DNA from: Portulaca oleracea | Lineage: Eukaryota; Streptophyta; Magnoliopsida; Caryophyllales; Portulacaceae | NCBI GenBank assembly: GCA_029582165.1 | Contig: CM055868.1 | Location: 24,458,891-24,522,890 of the forward strand | Direction: 5' to 3' | Length of the DNA stretch: 64,000 nucleotides | Part shown: piece by piece, positions 11,141-22,965 of the stretch | How positions within the stretch are numbered: position 1 is the first letter of the stretch | Layout: the number at the start of each line of letters is the position of its first letter | Translations under genes and position numbers: made by a program | The notes under the pieces: model-generated | What the model was told of the DNA's origin: nothing | The model's database searches: none | What the model saw: only the letters and a program-made list of their open reading frames with translations

Positions 11141-11839
11141 TAATTGAAGGAAATAAATGTGGAACCTTATCTTATGTAACATGCGGCTCTCACCAAGCCA
11201 AGGGCGACACCAAATAGGGAAGGGGACCACCATAACTCACCAAGAAATAAGCATGGGTATGTGAGTAGCTAGTACTGACCGACTAAACCTTAACTTAAAC
11301 AAAAACAAGCCGGAAACACTACACTTGAGCACGAGGAGCTCATCGAGCATATGCATGTGTGATGTGAAAAATGTTAAGTCTGGTAACGAACTTGCAAGTA
11401 GCCTTGAATGTTCTTGTTAGTTGTTCTAAATTGAGTAAAAACATTGTTTAAGCGGTTAGATTCGCGACCGTGTGTGTAGACCTCCGTCTGTGCTTATCTT
11501 GTTAAGTTTGCCTCATATTCTCGTGATTTTTAATTCTCTTCCTTTTCTTTCCTTTTGTGGGTATAACTTCTATAAACTCTCACGAGACCTTCCCCGTCCA
11601 CTTGGGTTGCCAAGGGGTTAAAGGGCTTGTTGCATACGCTAAATGCAACCGTGATTCCTACGAAAGTGAGTTAGGGTAGTTTAATTTTCTTTTTATTTTT
11701 GTTTTAGTTTGCTCGGGGTGAGCAAACCTCTGTGTAAGAGTGTTGTTCGGTCTCATTTCGAGCCAAATTGATACCGTTAATAAAGGGATTTTGCTTGTTT
11801 TAGACCCCCTAAGTATGAGTTAGTTATGATGATTTTGTA
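11141..11839 (+). other. 3' untranslated region of the Athila/Tat-like element
   Basis: No ORF or clear repeat is seen. The 3' LTR start is not resolved but probably lies near 11840. Confidence 0.45.
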
Positions 11840-13070
11840 TTTTTATAGGTTGATCAAGGAATAGAGGGAAAAGAAGGCCAAAAAGTCCAAAAACCCATCA
11901 AACAGGTGGTAGCACCCGCTACAGAAGCCGTAGCACCCGCTACGAGCAGAACAAAACAGCGTAGCACCCGCTACGACAGGCGTAGCGCCCGTGACCAAGA
12001 CTGCAGGAAAGCCAGATTTCCCGTCGAAGTTGTAGCACCCGTGACCAACTTCGTAGTGCCTGCTACAAACTGTACAAACATGCTTCGCGCCCGCGACAAA
12101 ACTCGTAGCAACGACGACGACGTCCAACATTTTTGCGTGAATCTCGAGAAACTGTAGCGCCCGCGACAAGACCTGTAGCGCCCGCTACCACTTGCACAAA
12201 GGGACGTCGCGCCCGCCACAATTTTCTTGGAAGATGACAGGAGTTTTTCCGCCGAATCGGTCGCGCCCGCGATAGCCGACAACTCCAGAATAAAAAAACG
12301 CGGCGGCTTTGTTTAGGGTTTTGGAAATTATATTATATTATTTTCTTTTCCAAACTCTTTCTATAAAAACACTATTACTCAATTAGTTTTTCATAATTAT
12401 TTTTAGCTTTAGTTTTACCATTCATTAGCCTTAGCCTTAGTTACTTTTAATTTTCTTAGTTTCTTGCAATTCATCAATTTTTAATTTATGTTTTTAGTTA
12501 ATTCAAGAAGAAGTTTCTCAAGTTTTTGTTGTTCTCGTTTATGCATTCTCTTGTCACTTTAATTTTCACTAGCATTAGTTCCCAACAAATCCATCTTTTT
12601 TAGTGAAAAGGAGGATTAAGGTTCCTCGAATTCTCGCTTCAGGTGAGGATTCGAGCAGTTTTAGTAATCCAAATCACGTCTTTCTTGTTTGTTCGGGGGA
12701 AAGTTCGTGAAGACAAAGATTTAAGAAGAGAAGATTGAGAGTAAAAATTGCAATCCAGATTAATGTTTTCATTCTTAGTTTCAGTAATTAATTCAGTTTT
12801 TACATTCACCGTTATTAATTGCTTCTTTAAATATGAGTTTTTCTTTAGTTCTAAATTGTCGTTCTTGTTTCATCAGGGTTAGTTCCATCTCTAAATTCAT
12901 GTTTTCTTTGGTTATTATTGTTTCAATTTCTTGCTTACTTTAGTTTAATTAATTTAGTTAATTACTGCTTTCGAATTTGAAATCCCTACCAAACCAATTA
13001 CCTTAACCTAACACACCATCTGAGGATACATCAACCTTACTCTAAAAATCCAAAATACCACAACCAAACA
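11840..13070 (+). repeat. 3' LTR of the Athila/Tat-like element (start approximate)
   Basis: The last 500 bp repeat the 5' LTR remnant. Before that come a TATAAAAA box (12362-12369) and a palindrome array. It ends near CCAAACA at 13070. The start is inferred, since the 5' copy lacks this part. Confidence 0.6.
11909..12273. repeat. array of 11 interspersed GTAGCRCCCGCTAC palindromes
   Basis: Eleven 14-mers such as GTAGCACCCGCTAC, GTAGCGCCCGTGAC and GTCGCGCCCGCGAT lie in 365 bp with unrelated spacers of about 7-50 bp. Each is a hairpin with a CCC-type centre. Variation is mostly C/T and G/A. Confidence 0.85.
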
Positions 13071-13124
13071 TTTAGCATTAGGTTCAGTTCTTAGATTAGG
13101 TTAATTTCTTTATAATTAGATTAT

Positions 13125-13477
13125 CAAAAAATTACTCGGAGGTACCCTAACTTTTGGTGAAATGTTTTTCATGTTACGTACCCCAACTTTTCAAAACTCA
13201 TTTTGGGGTACCCTTACTTTTTGGGTTAGAAATTATTAGGTGCTTTTTCGGCCATCAATTTGGTTAAGTGACCGAAATACCCTTGTTCTCCCATTTTTTA
13301 AGAAATACCCTTAAAGAAGAACAAGGGCATTTCGGTGACTTAATAAAATTGATGGCCGGAAAAGCACCAAATAAATACTAACCCAAAAATTTAGGGTACC
13401 TCGAAATGAGTTTGGAAAAGTTGGGGTACCGAAAAATAGTTTCCCCAAATATTGGGGTACCCCCGAGTAATTTTTTG
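13125..13477. mobile_element. MULE-type foldback MITE, family M, copy 1
   Basis: It is a near-complete inverted repeat starting CAAAAAATTACTCGGAGG and ending CCCCGAGTAATTTTTTG, with 9-bp flanks TTAGATTAT and TTAGATTAG. A second copy is at 28578-28927. Confidence 0.9.
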
Positions 13478-13486
13478 TTAGATTAG

Positions 13487-15300
13487 GGTTTAGTTTTTGT
13501 AATTGAATCTCTCATTCTTGTTCTTTCTACCTTGAAGCTTTGAATCATTCCCAATTCTCAATAAGTTCTTCTTCTTCCTCCTTTATTTCATGCTTTTAAT
13601 TGGTTTACCTCTTGTCTTGATTACCTTGTTACACTTTTGATTAATTTGATTAGTGTTGTTCTTTGTTCTTCACATTGCCTTGCTAGTTCCATGTTAACTT
13701 TTGCTTCGATTATTGAATTAGTTTTGGCCTTCATTATGTGTGAGTAGTTTCCTTAGGGTTAGGAGATAATTAGGGCCCCTAATGGGGGATTAGACATAGA
13801 TTAATGGGATTAAGGCAATTAATGAGGTAATTAGGTGTTTCATCCTAGTTTTCCACTCGACAGTTAGAGGATACCGGGTGTTAGGAGGATATGGATCCTT
13901 TCAAGCATCGAATTGGAACTCTGGGGTGGTTTAATCGATTCTAAATCCTAACTCTGCCGAGAGGGATTCAAAATTGATTAATTACTTAGGATTGCATAAT
14001 CATACTACCAAGTACCCTCATGCATGGGATTCAAAATATGCGTCAATCTATCACTTTGGCAAGGGAGATTGACGATAGCTCATACATAGGAAGCGAATAT
14101 TGATTTACCACTCTAGTGAGGGAAGTCGATACTAGCTTGGTATGCATGCAATCTTCACACCCAACTACTTAATATGGATCATTCCTAAAACCACGAAATT
14201 CGCGTTTAGTTCTTCGTTGGGAGCTCCAGTACTACCCCCGAGCTCTCACCTTTTTACCCTTTTTTCCCTTTTCGACTTAGTTTAGTAACTCATGCACAAC
14301 CACAAACATCGACCCCCACAACTAGTTGGTGAGTGCTTCCGTGAGATTCTTAGGTTGGAACTCCAACTCTTCGGACCAATATGATCGTGTTCCTAATCCC
14401 TAGGATCACGTTCAACAGTTATTCCTCGAGATCCTGGAGTAGGAAAGATGGGTCGTATTTGTTACGGTCCACATACTCATCCGGTCTCGATTAGATCGAG
14501 ATCGGGTGGTGTAGCAGCCGGTGTCTCAAGTCTGCGTGGACTACTGTGGAGGTCTCCTATTTTGGAGACTTCTCACTCGGAGTGCGGAGTGGCGCGTTCA
14601 AGAGCCGAAGAGACACATTCCAGAGTTGAAGGTCAGCCGAGCCTTGCTTGTTCGAGAGACTGCAAGGTAACTAGCTCAGCCTCTGTTATCTGTTTTCTTT
14701 CTTGTTATTTATTGTTTTGGGTTAGGCTAGACTAGGTGAAGTTCTAAGTGTTAGGACTTCTTCCGCCCCTAGTCTGGGTGCTCCTAATTAGATTGGGCCC
14801 ACCACCCTTTGGGCCCATATATGATTTATCTATCGTGGCACGATCAGATTGGGCCCACCTCCCGTAACCCATCAAGAGTCATCATTCGACCTCCGCTCAT
14901 GTATATTAATCCCCTACATACGAGTTCTGAAGAGCATTGACTTATCTATTGTGGCACGTTGAGCCAACCTGGCTTTCTTTTGAAAGTCCACAACAAACCA
15001 GCTAAACATTTTCTTGGCTATGAGCGTCACGGAGGGACACAAAGACACCACCAGCTAGCTTGCCCTTAGCATCGACTCTGAATGAAACATTGATGCCTCC
15101 GCTTGAAAGAGTCCAACACTTAGCCAAAGGAATGTGCCGCTGATTTGAATGTTGATGACGTCATCTTGTAGTAAAAGTCAACCAGTTTGACTGGGATACC
15201 CCCACTTATGATGCATGGTTTAAGGATGTTGTTAACCAATATGAGGAGGACTACACCATCGATGATGCCGAATTGAAGCGAACCACTGAAACGGGGATCT
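13487..15300. other. non-coding tract, probable LTR/UTR relic
   Basis: The T-rich start at 13500 and the later AACTCTGCCGAGAGGGATTC-like blocks resemble retroelement leader/LTR sequence, but I cannot pair it with a second copy. AGATTGGGCCCACC occurs twice near 14790 and 14848. A 95-residue ORF (14448-14735) has no recognisable feature. A short plus-strand open stretch around 15180-15320 also has no match I can name. Confidence 0.4.
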
Positions 15301-15319
15301 TAACATGCCAGAGCGTGAC

Positions 15320-16070
15320 TTGAAAGGCCATAATTTTGATGACTTAGAAGTCGGTCAGGTTCTTGCACTTTGGACTTGAGAGTCTTCGTCGTGATGACGT
15401 AGAAGTCTTTAACCTTGTCGACTTTCGAAACTTGCACGAGTGAGCTATAGATTTCGCTAATTAAAGAGTCTCTTTATCTGACTTGTGAGCCTTTACCTAT
15501 CACAATATGTAAGTCTTGCATCCTGTTGACTTGTAAGTTATTGAATTTTTTTGACGTATGAGTCATTCATTTTGACTTGGGAATTATGAACTCGTGAATC
15601 TTCTACGGGGAGCAATTTGAGAGTCTTTTCTTTGCTGACCAAGGAATAATTGATTTTCTTTACCTAGAAATTTGATTTGATGACTTGGTAGTCTTGAATT
15701 TGGCTGACTTACAAGTCTTCAATTTTCATTGACTCGGAAGTCAGTGGGTTTGATGACTTAAGAGTCTTGAAGTTTGTTGACTTGAAAGTCTTTGGATTTG
15801 TTGGGGTTAGAGTCATATACATCGTTGACATGGGAATCTCGAATTTTATTGGCATGGGAGTCGTGATTTTTTCATTTGCTTGTGAGTCCTTGTATTTTGT
15901 TGATTTGAATTGGTTGACTTGTAAGTCTTATTGGCAGTTGTGAGACTTATTGATGCAGGAGTTTGGCTGACTTGGAATTCTTTGTCTTCTTGCTGACTTG
16001 AAAGTCGATGGATTTGGTGACTTGAGAGTCTTGAAGTTTATTGACTTGAAAGTCTCAATTTTTTTCGATT
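15320..16070. repeat. array of interspersed GACTTGnAAGTC palindromes
   Basis: Around 20 variants of TGACTTGAAAGTC (GACTT, two bases, AAGTC) are spaced 25-50 bp apart over 750 bp. The spacers are AT-rich and share only loose similarity (TTGAATTTG, GGATTTG). It lies downstream of the minus-strand gag relic at 16500-18480 and is probably its 3' untranslated part. Confidence 0.7.
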
Positions 16071-16499
16071 CATGACCCTTTTTTTTTTCTTATGTTATAG
16101 CTATATTTGAGTCTATACCCAAATTGCCTACATAGCTTAAGGATGAAACACTCATAAGGATCAAGCCAAACATAGTGTAAATTTGAAGAAGGAGAAATGG
16201 AAATTTTATTTTATTAATTTAGTCGTTCACAATTTATACTCTTGCGGTCTAGGAGTATTATAATGATAAAAATGAAAGGAACTAAAAATGAAAAGTTAAC
16301 TTTTTCTGTGAACTATTTTTGCTCTTACTCAGGTGCTAAATCTTCACTTTCCTTGATTGTGACCTGGTGAGAAGAAAGTGCCTCCTCTCATTCAAGCTCC
16401 TTGTCAGTGTTGTTTTCGCTTTGATGATTGGTGAGGATCACAATGCGTCTCTTCACTCTGAGGATACTTTAGTCTTTACCTCCAACGTTGAAAATGTAT

Positions 16500-18480
16500 C
16501 ACGCGAGATGGGATAGTGTTTTGAAGTTCGTTGATATATAACTATAAGGCGGCTGAATGCATAGTTATTTTCTTGGCTAGGTCGTGAACTTGCACCTCTT
16601 TAGTCTGTTTGATTCCTGAAAACACAGACGACTTTGATTTCGAACCATCCCAAATCCTGCTAAAGACTAAAGCATTACGACTTCCTTGACGCCCAATCTA
16701 CTTAAAGACAGATGTTTGTTTTCGGAAAGTTGATGGTTTCAACCTAACAAACACGGAGGGCTTTGACTTAGGCTGATGATCGCTTCCTTCCTCATCCTTT
16801 TTCTCGATCTCGAAGTAAGAGACCATGTTTACAACTACAACTTTGTTAACTTTTCTAAAGAAGTCCTTCGGAAAGTAATCATCCAGCATGACAGGAACTC
16901 GAGGGCCTTGCTCAAGCAACTCAGCTGAACCGACTTCTTGTTTCTTGGTGACTTCAAGCCTCTTCCTCTCTATTGAAGGTTACAGGTTGTTTCTCTTTTG
17001 ATGCCTTCGGGGTAGTGGTGTTTTGACATTCCTTTGCCCCCAGTCTTATTTTGAGCCACCGAGATCCATCTTTCATCTGCACCAAAAGCTTCTGATACTT
17101 GCTCAAGTTCATCTCAAGGGGTTTGGACTAGTACAGCAAGAGGAACTAGTTTTCCGCACCCACAGTGAATCATCAAGAATTTGTTTCCCCCTATGGATCT
17201 AGATGTGCTGAAACATAATTGGCTTTGACGTTATCATCCAAGTCCAATATTGTTTTCCCATCCTTGGCTAGCTTCATGATGCGCTCCTTGAGTGTGATAC
17301 ACTTGTCAAGAGAGTGACCAACTACCCTTTGATAACAACAATATCTTGGATCTATGGTTCTTCCCGCTTCTTCTGGCCTCTTCAGTTGTGGGAGCTCAAT
17401 AACTCGTTTCTGTAACAAGTCATCGAGCATTCCTGACAAGCCCGAGTTTGGAAACGGCTACTTCTTTCCTTGAAGCTCCTTCAGTGTACGACGCTTACTT
17501 TCAGCATCTTTCCTGAAATTGACTTTATTCCTTTCTGGTTTAGGCTTGAAAGAGATTCGTACTGGCTCAACAGCGAAAATAGCCATGGACTCTTCTATTG
17601 AAGTCTTTGACGACTTGCCATTCTTCTTGTATCCATCGACATTGTTTCTTTATTCGGATGAAAATGAATTCCTTCCCTGTCGACTTGCTATGGTGATCTC
17701 CATATCATGTGCCTTAGTCACTTATTCTTGGAAGGTTTTCAACTTGACCATCTTGAGAATATAGAGAATATCCCAGTGCATACCTTGAGCGCACATGTCA
17801 ACGGCCGAAGCTTCGGAGAGGCGATCCTTGTGTTCAATACCAAGAGCCCTCCACCGATGGATATAGTCCAGGACTAGCTCGCCCTCCCACTGTTTGGAGT
17901 TTGTTACCTCTGTCATACTGACAACCCGTTGAGCATAGTAGACCCCGTTGAGGGACTCTTGCTCCATTTGCTCCCAACTGTTGTTAAATTCAGCCTCTAA
18001 ATTCGTATAACAGTCGAATGTGATCCCTTTCAAAGTGCAAACAAACTACTTCACTAGTCGATCTCCTTTTGTGTCTGCATTGCTACATGTGCTATTTGGG
18101 ATTACCATTTCCATCAAATTGATTGAACTTTGGGGGTTAATATCCTTGTGGCATTCGAAGGGCGTCGATCCTCTTTGTGTAGGGCTGTGTGTACAAGTGA
18201 CTCTTGTTCAATCCCTCTCCAAGTTGAGTCTGCACTGCATTCGCCACTAGGTTCTAAATATGCTCCACTGTTAGTGATCCTGAAGATGAGCTATTCTTTT
18301 TTTTCCTTGTTGTCATCACCTTTAAAAGAATCATTATCAAATTCTTCCTTGTCTGTCTCTTCACCATACTCTCAATAGGGGAGTTTCTCTATCTTCTTCA
18401 CCAACCTTGCAATCTGCTCACTTTGTTCGCTAATCTTCTTATCTTTCTTTGAAATTTCTCTAGCAAGCCTGTTCAGTGTA
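16500..18480 (-). pseudogene. gypsy gag relic, minus strand
   Basis: Reading right to left, three blocks in different frames match a plant gypsy gag family. A coiled N-terminal piece lies near 18380-18470. The gag core is at 17722-18033 (FDCYTNLEAEFNNSWEQME, then SMTEVTNSKQWEGE, then DRLSEASAVDMCAQGMHW). A segment at 17191-17439 has a zinc-knuckle-like YCCYQRVVGHSLDKC after RPEEAGRTIDPR. A further fragment lies at 16698-16919. Frameshifts and stops separate them. No pol follows to the left, only the palindrome array, so this is another gag-only derivative or a truncated copy. Confidence 0.7.
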
Positions 18481-18483
18481 ATA

Positions 18484-18872
18484 ACCCGACCCTAACACAG
18501 CATAATTAAGCTAATTAATGAGTTCAATTAACAAAATCGTGCATTTCAATTCAATTAACCAGTATTTTGGGTAAATTGCTCTCTGGTGTTGGGCTTAAGA
18601 AGTAGCTTACAGCGATGTCTTTTTTTTTTTTACCCCAAGTGTTGCCATCAATCAAACCCATTTGACTAGGCATTTTATTTTTGATTTAAGTTTTAGAGAT
18701 GGTATAGGCATCTCAAATGCAGAACTGAGATAGAAAAGATCTCTAATCACAAAATTTAAATTCAATAAATTTTTACCATAAACATTCCATGAAAGTAAAA
18801 ATTTGATAATATCCCTCTCCATTCATTTCATCTTTCTCTCTCCCACTTCTTTAACAATCTATGTCTCCCTCA
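18484..18872. other. AT-rich tract without genes
   Basis: The left edge TGTAATAACCCGACC looks like an LTR start, but no partner is visible. No coding or repeat signal is supported. Confidence 0.4.
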
Positions 18873-18998
18873 ATGCGACATCTTGGAAGCCTGGCTGGAA
18901 ATAATTCCATGCTTTTCTTCAGTTAGTTTCCTTTTCTGTAGACGCAAGTGTAATATGATGGCTCACTGTCTAACAAACCTGGCTGGAAAACTTGGATG
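18873..18998 (+). pseudogene. RNase H-like tail fragment (LINE or RVT_3 type)
   Basis: The stretch VSFLFCRRKCNMMAHCLTNLA matches the C-terminal signature of plant LINE-type RNase H domains (F..R..N..AH.LA). It opens a 97-residue ORF (18883-19176) whose remaining part is helical and unrecognised. It is the first of several fragments on this strand. Confidence 0.45.
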
Positions 18999-19298
18999 TT
19001 CAAAACTTGCATCGAAAAGTCTAGAAATCGAGAAATTCCAAAAAGTGGTTGACAAATTGGGGGAAAGGTGGAAATATCTGAAATATTGCACGCAAAGAAT
19101 TGAAGAAATAGAGAATGAAATACTTACGAATGCGAAAGATAATGGGTTGAAATTGGTGTATCAGTCAATGGGGTAGAAATTTGATGGCGTCAGATGCAGC
19201 CAATCAACAGAAGCGACATTGAACGAAAATAAGACGGACCTTCACGAGCAGCAGGAGTGAGAGCAGGAAATGGAGTTCATAAGAAAACTGTATATTCA

Positions 19299-19375
19299 AT
19301 CAAGGGATTTATGTTGCCAAGTGTTTGATTGCGTTTGGAGCTGATGCCAACGCTCAAGATCGCTGGAAAAACATT
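19299..19375 (+). pseudogene. ankyrin-repeat exon fragment
   Basis: The frame reads VAKCLIAFGADANAQDRWKN, an ankyrin repeat (GADxNAQDRWGN type) as found in plant ankyrin-containing kinases. The coding match stops at 19375 and is followed at once by GTATGT, a good plant splice donor. No further ankyrin exon follows, so only one exon end is present. The segment upstream of 19299 is not recognisable. Confidence 0.6.
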
Positions 19376-19573
19376 GTATGTATGCTACTTCTCTATCTGT
19401 CTTTGTGGTTGATTTGATTTGATTTTTGGTTGATGATGCAGTGTGTAGGAAAGTTTAATTTGGTGGAGTTTAGTTGTTTTTTTAGGTCAAAATTTAGTAT
19501 TCCTTTTAGATATTAAGTGTGATTGAAGTGGTGAAAGCGAAAATGTATGGAATTGTGGCAAACTTAGTGTTAT

Positions 19574-19636
19574 CCTAAATTTGCAATCAAGATTTTGGAC
19601 AAGGAGAAGGTTCTCAAGAATAAAATGAATGGACAG
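19574..19636 (+). pseudogene. CIPK/SnRK3-type kinase exon fragment
   Basis: PKFAIKILDKEKVLKNKMNG followed by Q is the beta-3 strand and helix C start of CBL-interacting protein kinases, including the ATP-binding lysine of AIK. The match ends at CAG followed by GTATTT, the place where intron-rich CIPK genes carry an intron. Neither the glycine-loop upstream nor the next exon (IKREI..) is found nearby, so it is an isolated 63-bp piece. Confidence 0.65.
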
Positions 19637-20553
19637 GTATTTGCAATCAGAAATTTGATTTTTTTTATGTCTGATTGAATGAGTTGATTGTAGGGGTATT
19701 TGGAATCAGATTTTTAGGTTGACTTAGAGGCTTTTTGATGTTGTATTGGTTGAGAATCATTCCGGTGATATTGGATCTGCATTGTTTGATTTGATCTGTG
19801 TTTCAAGCTGTTTGTTGTGGTTTTCTACTATGCCATGTAGAGTTCCTGGTTGAGAATCAAATTCTTTGAATGGAATGTTTGATGTGATTGTTATGGAATG
19901 TTGGGTATGTGCCAAATGTGATCAATGTGTTTCATGATTTGAGCACTTGAGAATCATGTATTATGTTGAAATAGCAAACATACGAGCAGTTTTCCTTGAA
20001 TTGGTCTATTAGTCTCTTGCTTGCTGGACCGTAAATCATGATGACTTTTAGAGAATTGTAAGGGCCCTAAGTTGAATACAAAAGAAATCTTGTTTGAATT
20101 GTTTCTGTTCTTAATTTGTCTATGCTTAGTGGATGTTGGAGATTCTTGGTGAGAGCAAATATGTAGAATGAGTCCATTATAAGTTACAGCTGGTGTGGGT
20201 GTGTGATAAAATATTTTTTGTCGAAAGTTGGGTGTGAAATAGAGTTAGGTTGATAGTTAGCTTATGCCTCAAACTCGGTTAGCAAAACTCAATGAACTAA
20301 AGATTTGTGAAGAACTTTCGCTGCAATTTATGCTGCAATTTCAATTATGGGGCATGCTCAATTTTTTTTATCTAAATGTGCAAGAAAGATCTGGTTTATT
20401 AAAGATGTTGATAGATATGTGAAGTATATAATGTATTTGTGAAGTAAAGAGTGGCCTCTTCTCTTGCATTTTATTTTCTGTGCAAATTCGATTATTGTTT
20501 CACAGTTTGGTCAGAGAGTTTTGAAGTATATCTCAATTATTGTTTGTTTTCAG
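19637..20553 (+). other. AT-rich intron-like tract
   Basis: There is no supported exon, ORF or repeat. T-rich runs and a final TTTTCAG acceptor at 20547-20553 suggest intronic origin. Confidence 0.45.
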
Positions 20554-20688
20554 GCGAATGAAATAGAGTTCCAATAGGTTCTAGGGCGGCTTCGGATTGG
20601 GTTTATGTTTATCCAAGAGGACTTTACGATCTTCTACTCCATATCAGGGGAAAATACAAAGATCCAATGATTTATATCACTGAAAATG
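20554..20688 (+). pseudogene. GH1 beta-glucosidase exon fragment with the ITENG nucleophile motif
   Basis: After a TTTTCAG acceptor the frame reads [18 protein letters not shown] and ends MIYITENG, with the glycine codon split by a GT donor at 20689. ITENG holds the catalytic nucleophile glutamate of family 1 glycosyl hydrolases. A TGA at 20559-20561 stands where relatives have an arginine codon (CGA to TGA), so the fragment is not translatable as is. The matching next GH1 exon is found at 41877, 21.2 kb away. Confidence 0.8.
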
Positions 20689-21072
20689 GTGGGTAGCATA
20701 ATTTAAAGTGTAGTATGACGAAAAGAAGGATTCTTACATGAAAGATATCATTTTTAAGTGAAGACAAAATGACATATTAGTGGCTTAATGTTTAGGAAAT
20801 TTTATTTTTAAAATCCCAAACTTTAGGGGTTGTCATTCAGAATATCCCAACCTTCATATTTGAGTCCGTACAGCCCAAAGTATGAGCCTGATATTTTTGA
20901 ATGTCCCACCACCGACTCCATTAAAGTTAGATGCGGCGGCCGGCTAACCTGGACGGCGGAGCATGATTACATGGCGAGTCATTGTCCACCTCAACAAAAA
21001 AAAAATGCCAACCCTAAACCTATTTTTCTTCCATTGGGTTAATTAATTCTAGGTAATCAAACAGTAAACGGC

Positions 21073-22634
21073 TGTAGACACCGGGATTTGCACCAATATA
21101 ATCCCGACTCATCAAAGCATTGAAAGCCGAATACATCAGTGGGCCAATGTAGCAAACAATGCCAAAACAAATAAAACAGAAGCGGCCCAGTCCAGCGGCA
21201 AAACCCGCACGGGTTTTAAGCCAACAAGAGACGGCCCAGAACCAAGACCGGCCCAAGGCGCGCCCCGGTCCATGCTAGAAAACCCGCGTAGGTTTTCTTG
21301 TGCCCAAACGCATCGTTTTGCCGTCCACGTCAGCGATCCGTGTGCCTGGATTTTATAAAACCCGCGTGGGTTTTCTTTTTGAATTCGGCGCCAAAAATCT
21401 TGATCACCCCCCATGATATTAGCCCCATGTGTTTGACTCCTACCCTTGACTTTGTGATTGCATGGCATGATCCAAGGGATGTGTCCCCGTGATTTTCCCT
21501 TCTAAACCTCACCTCCTTCACCTATAAATACCCCCTCCATTCCATTCATTTGGACCAACCAACAACTCTCATAATCCACCTCTATAATACTCCCATTCTC
21601 ACTAAAATATCACCATAATTCCACTCTCACTCTCCTAAACTCTCATCATATTTCTACCATCCACATTACCCTCATTACCATAACTCCACCAAAAACACAT
21701 CCTCTACCCATCACCATCCTAATCCTCTCATAATCATCCTTCATCCATCAAGTCAAGGGAAGTCAAGAGTGTCAACCGGCAAATTCGAATTCCTAAATCA
21801 AAAAAAGAGGTTCGATTTATTGCTTGCTTATTGTCATTATCATGTAATTTGTACCTTGAATTCAATTATATGTGCATATTTTGTAAACCAAAAACTCCAT
21901 TCTTTATATTGCATGTTAAGAATATAACTTCTTGAAATTAATTAAACTTCTCCCCGCTTTATTTCATTTGAATGTCGATTTTAGTAGAGTCTGTTTTCTA
22001 ACAGGCGAATTCGAGAGTTCTTATAATTCTCGAATTCGTAACCTTACCCCCGAACATAGAATCGGGTTTCATAGATCAGAGTTATTTTTATTGTTTTTAC
22101 GGTTTGTCGGTTTCCTTAAATCGGCTGGCGACTCTTAATTCTTTTATAACCCGTTTAATTATTTTAAACATCCGAATTTACACCAAAAATATTTAAAAAT
22201 TGTTTAATATTTTCCACACACTTATCCAAGGTTAAAACCGAGAGAAAATGGGCAAGAAGTTGATAAAAACCCTCGCGGGTTTTATCAATTTTAACCCATC
22301 TTCTCTGGCCCACAAAAGCGCACGGTCCGGCCCATGGAGTATTAAAAACCCGCGCGGGTTTTAATCCTCTATGGCGGCCCATTTGCCTTCTGTTGGGCCT
22401 GGATCTGGTATTTGGGCCAATATTGAATTATTTTTAAAGTATTTCGGTGTAATTTCGAATGGTTAAATAATAAAAACGGATTTATAAATAAATAAAGTTT
22501 CATCACCCCGAAAATGAATTTCATAAAGTAAAAATATCCTTATTTAAGGATTAAGCAACCTTAGTCGGCTCCCGATCACTTAAGTAGCGCATCCGAGAAC
22601 AATTTCCCCGAATGGGAATTTTCCGGGTCCTACA
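21073..22634 (+). repeat. solo LTR T1 of the Tat-like family, 1562 bp
   Basis: It starts TGTAGACACCGGG, ends GGGTCCTACA, and is flanked by ACGGC and ACGAC (5-bp TSD with one transition). TATAAATA is at 21533-21540. Five AAAACCCGCGCGGGTTTT-type palindromes lie at about 21200, 21279, 21357, 22266 and 22345. There is no internal region, hence solo. Confidence 0.9.
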
Positions 22635-22859
22635 ACGACTCATATCCCTGCGACTCTATTTCTTCAATGGCTGTTCATCTGCCTTGGGTACTCTAACAGA
22701 AGAACAACGCATAAAAATCTCATAAAGATCAGTAAACACAGTGAAAAGAGAGACAAATACAATGTGCATGATCTGGGTACAACTTTTCTTTGCAAAAAGG
22801 TAGTGTCTTTTGCTGTAACTATGAAAAACCAAACATAAGAAAATTTGCTTCACACCAAA

Positions 22860-22965
22860 CTTGGATTGTGCTTTCATTAAATCTGCCTCTGCTCTTATCC
22901 TCCTTTCTCTTTCTTCTGCAATTTCATTCCTCAATTTTTTACATAATGCATTGACTTGTTTGTTT
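22860..22965 (-). pseudogene. coiled-coil exon fragment inside the MULE
   Basis: On the minus strand the frame reads LRNEIAEERERRIRAEADLM and continues KAQSKF, a charged coiled-coil resembling host protein sequence rather than a transposase. The coding character ends abruptly after KAQSKF. I cannot name the parent gene. Its position inside a transposase-less MULE suggests capture (Pack-MULE). Confidence 0.4.

Larger units (their letters stand above)
8004..13070 (+). mobile_element. non-autonomous Athila/Tat-like LTR retrotransposon
   Basis: Direct repeats at 8004-8507 and 12569-13070 are LTR 3' portions. A tRNA-Asp-type primer site follows the first at 8508. A gag-like ORF (8648-9850) is the only coding region, with no protease, reverse transcriptase, RNase H or integrase. 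Duplicated GAGGACATTGT plus purine blocks (10310-10465) mark the region between coding part and 3' LTR typical of this group. The 5' LTR lacks its U3, so the left end is truncated. Confidence 0.8.

Noticed and set aside
14448..14735. 95-residue plus-strand ORF as a gene
   Set aside because: No motif, no recognisable family, and it lies in a probable LTR/UTR relic.
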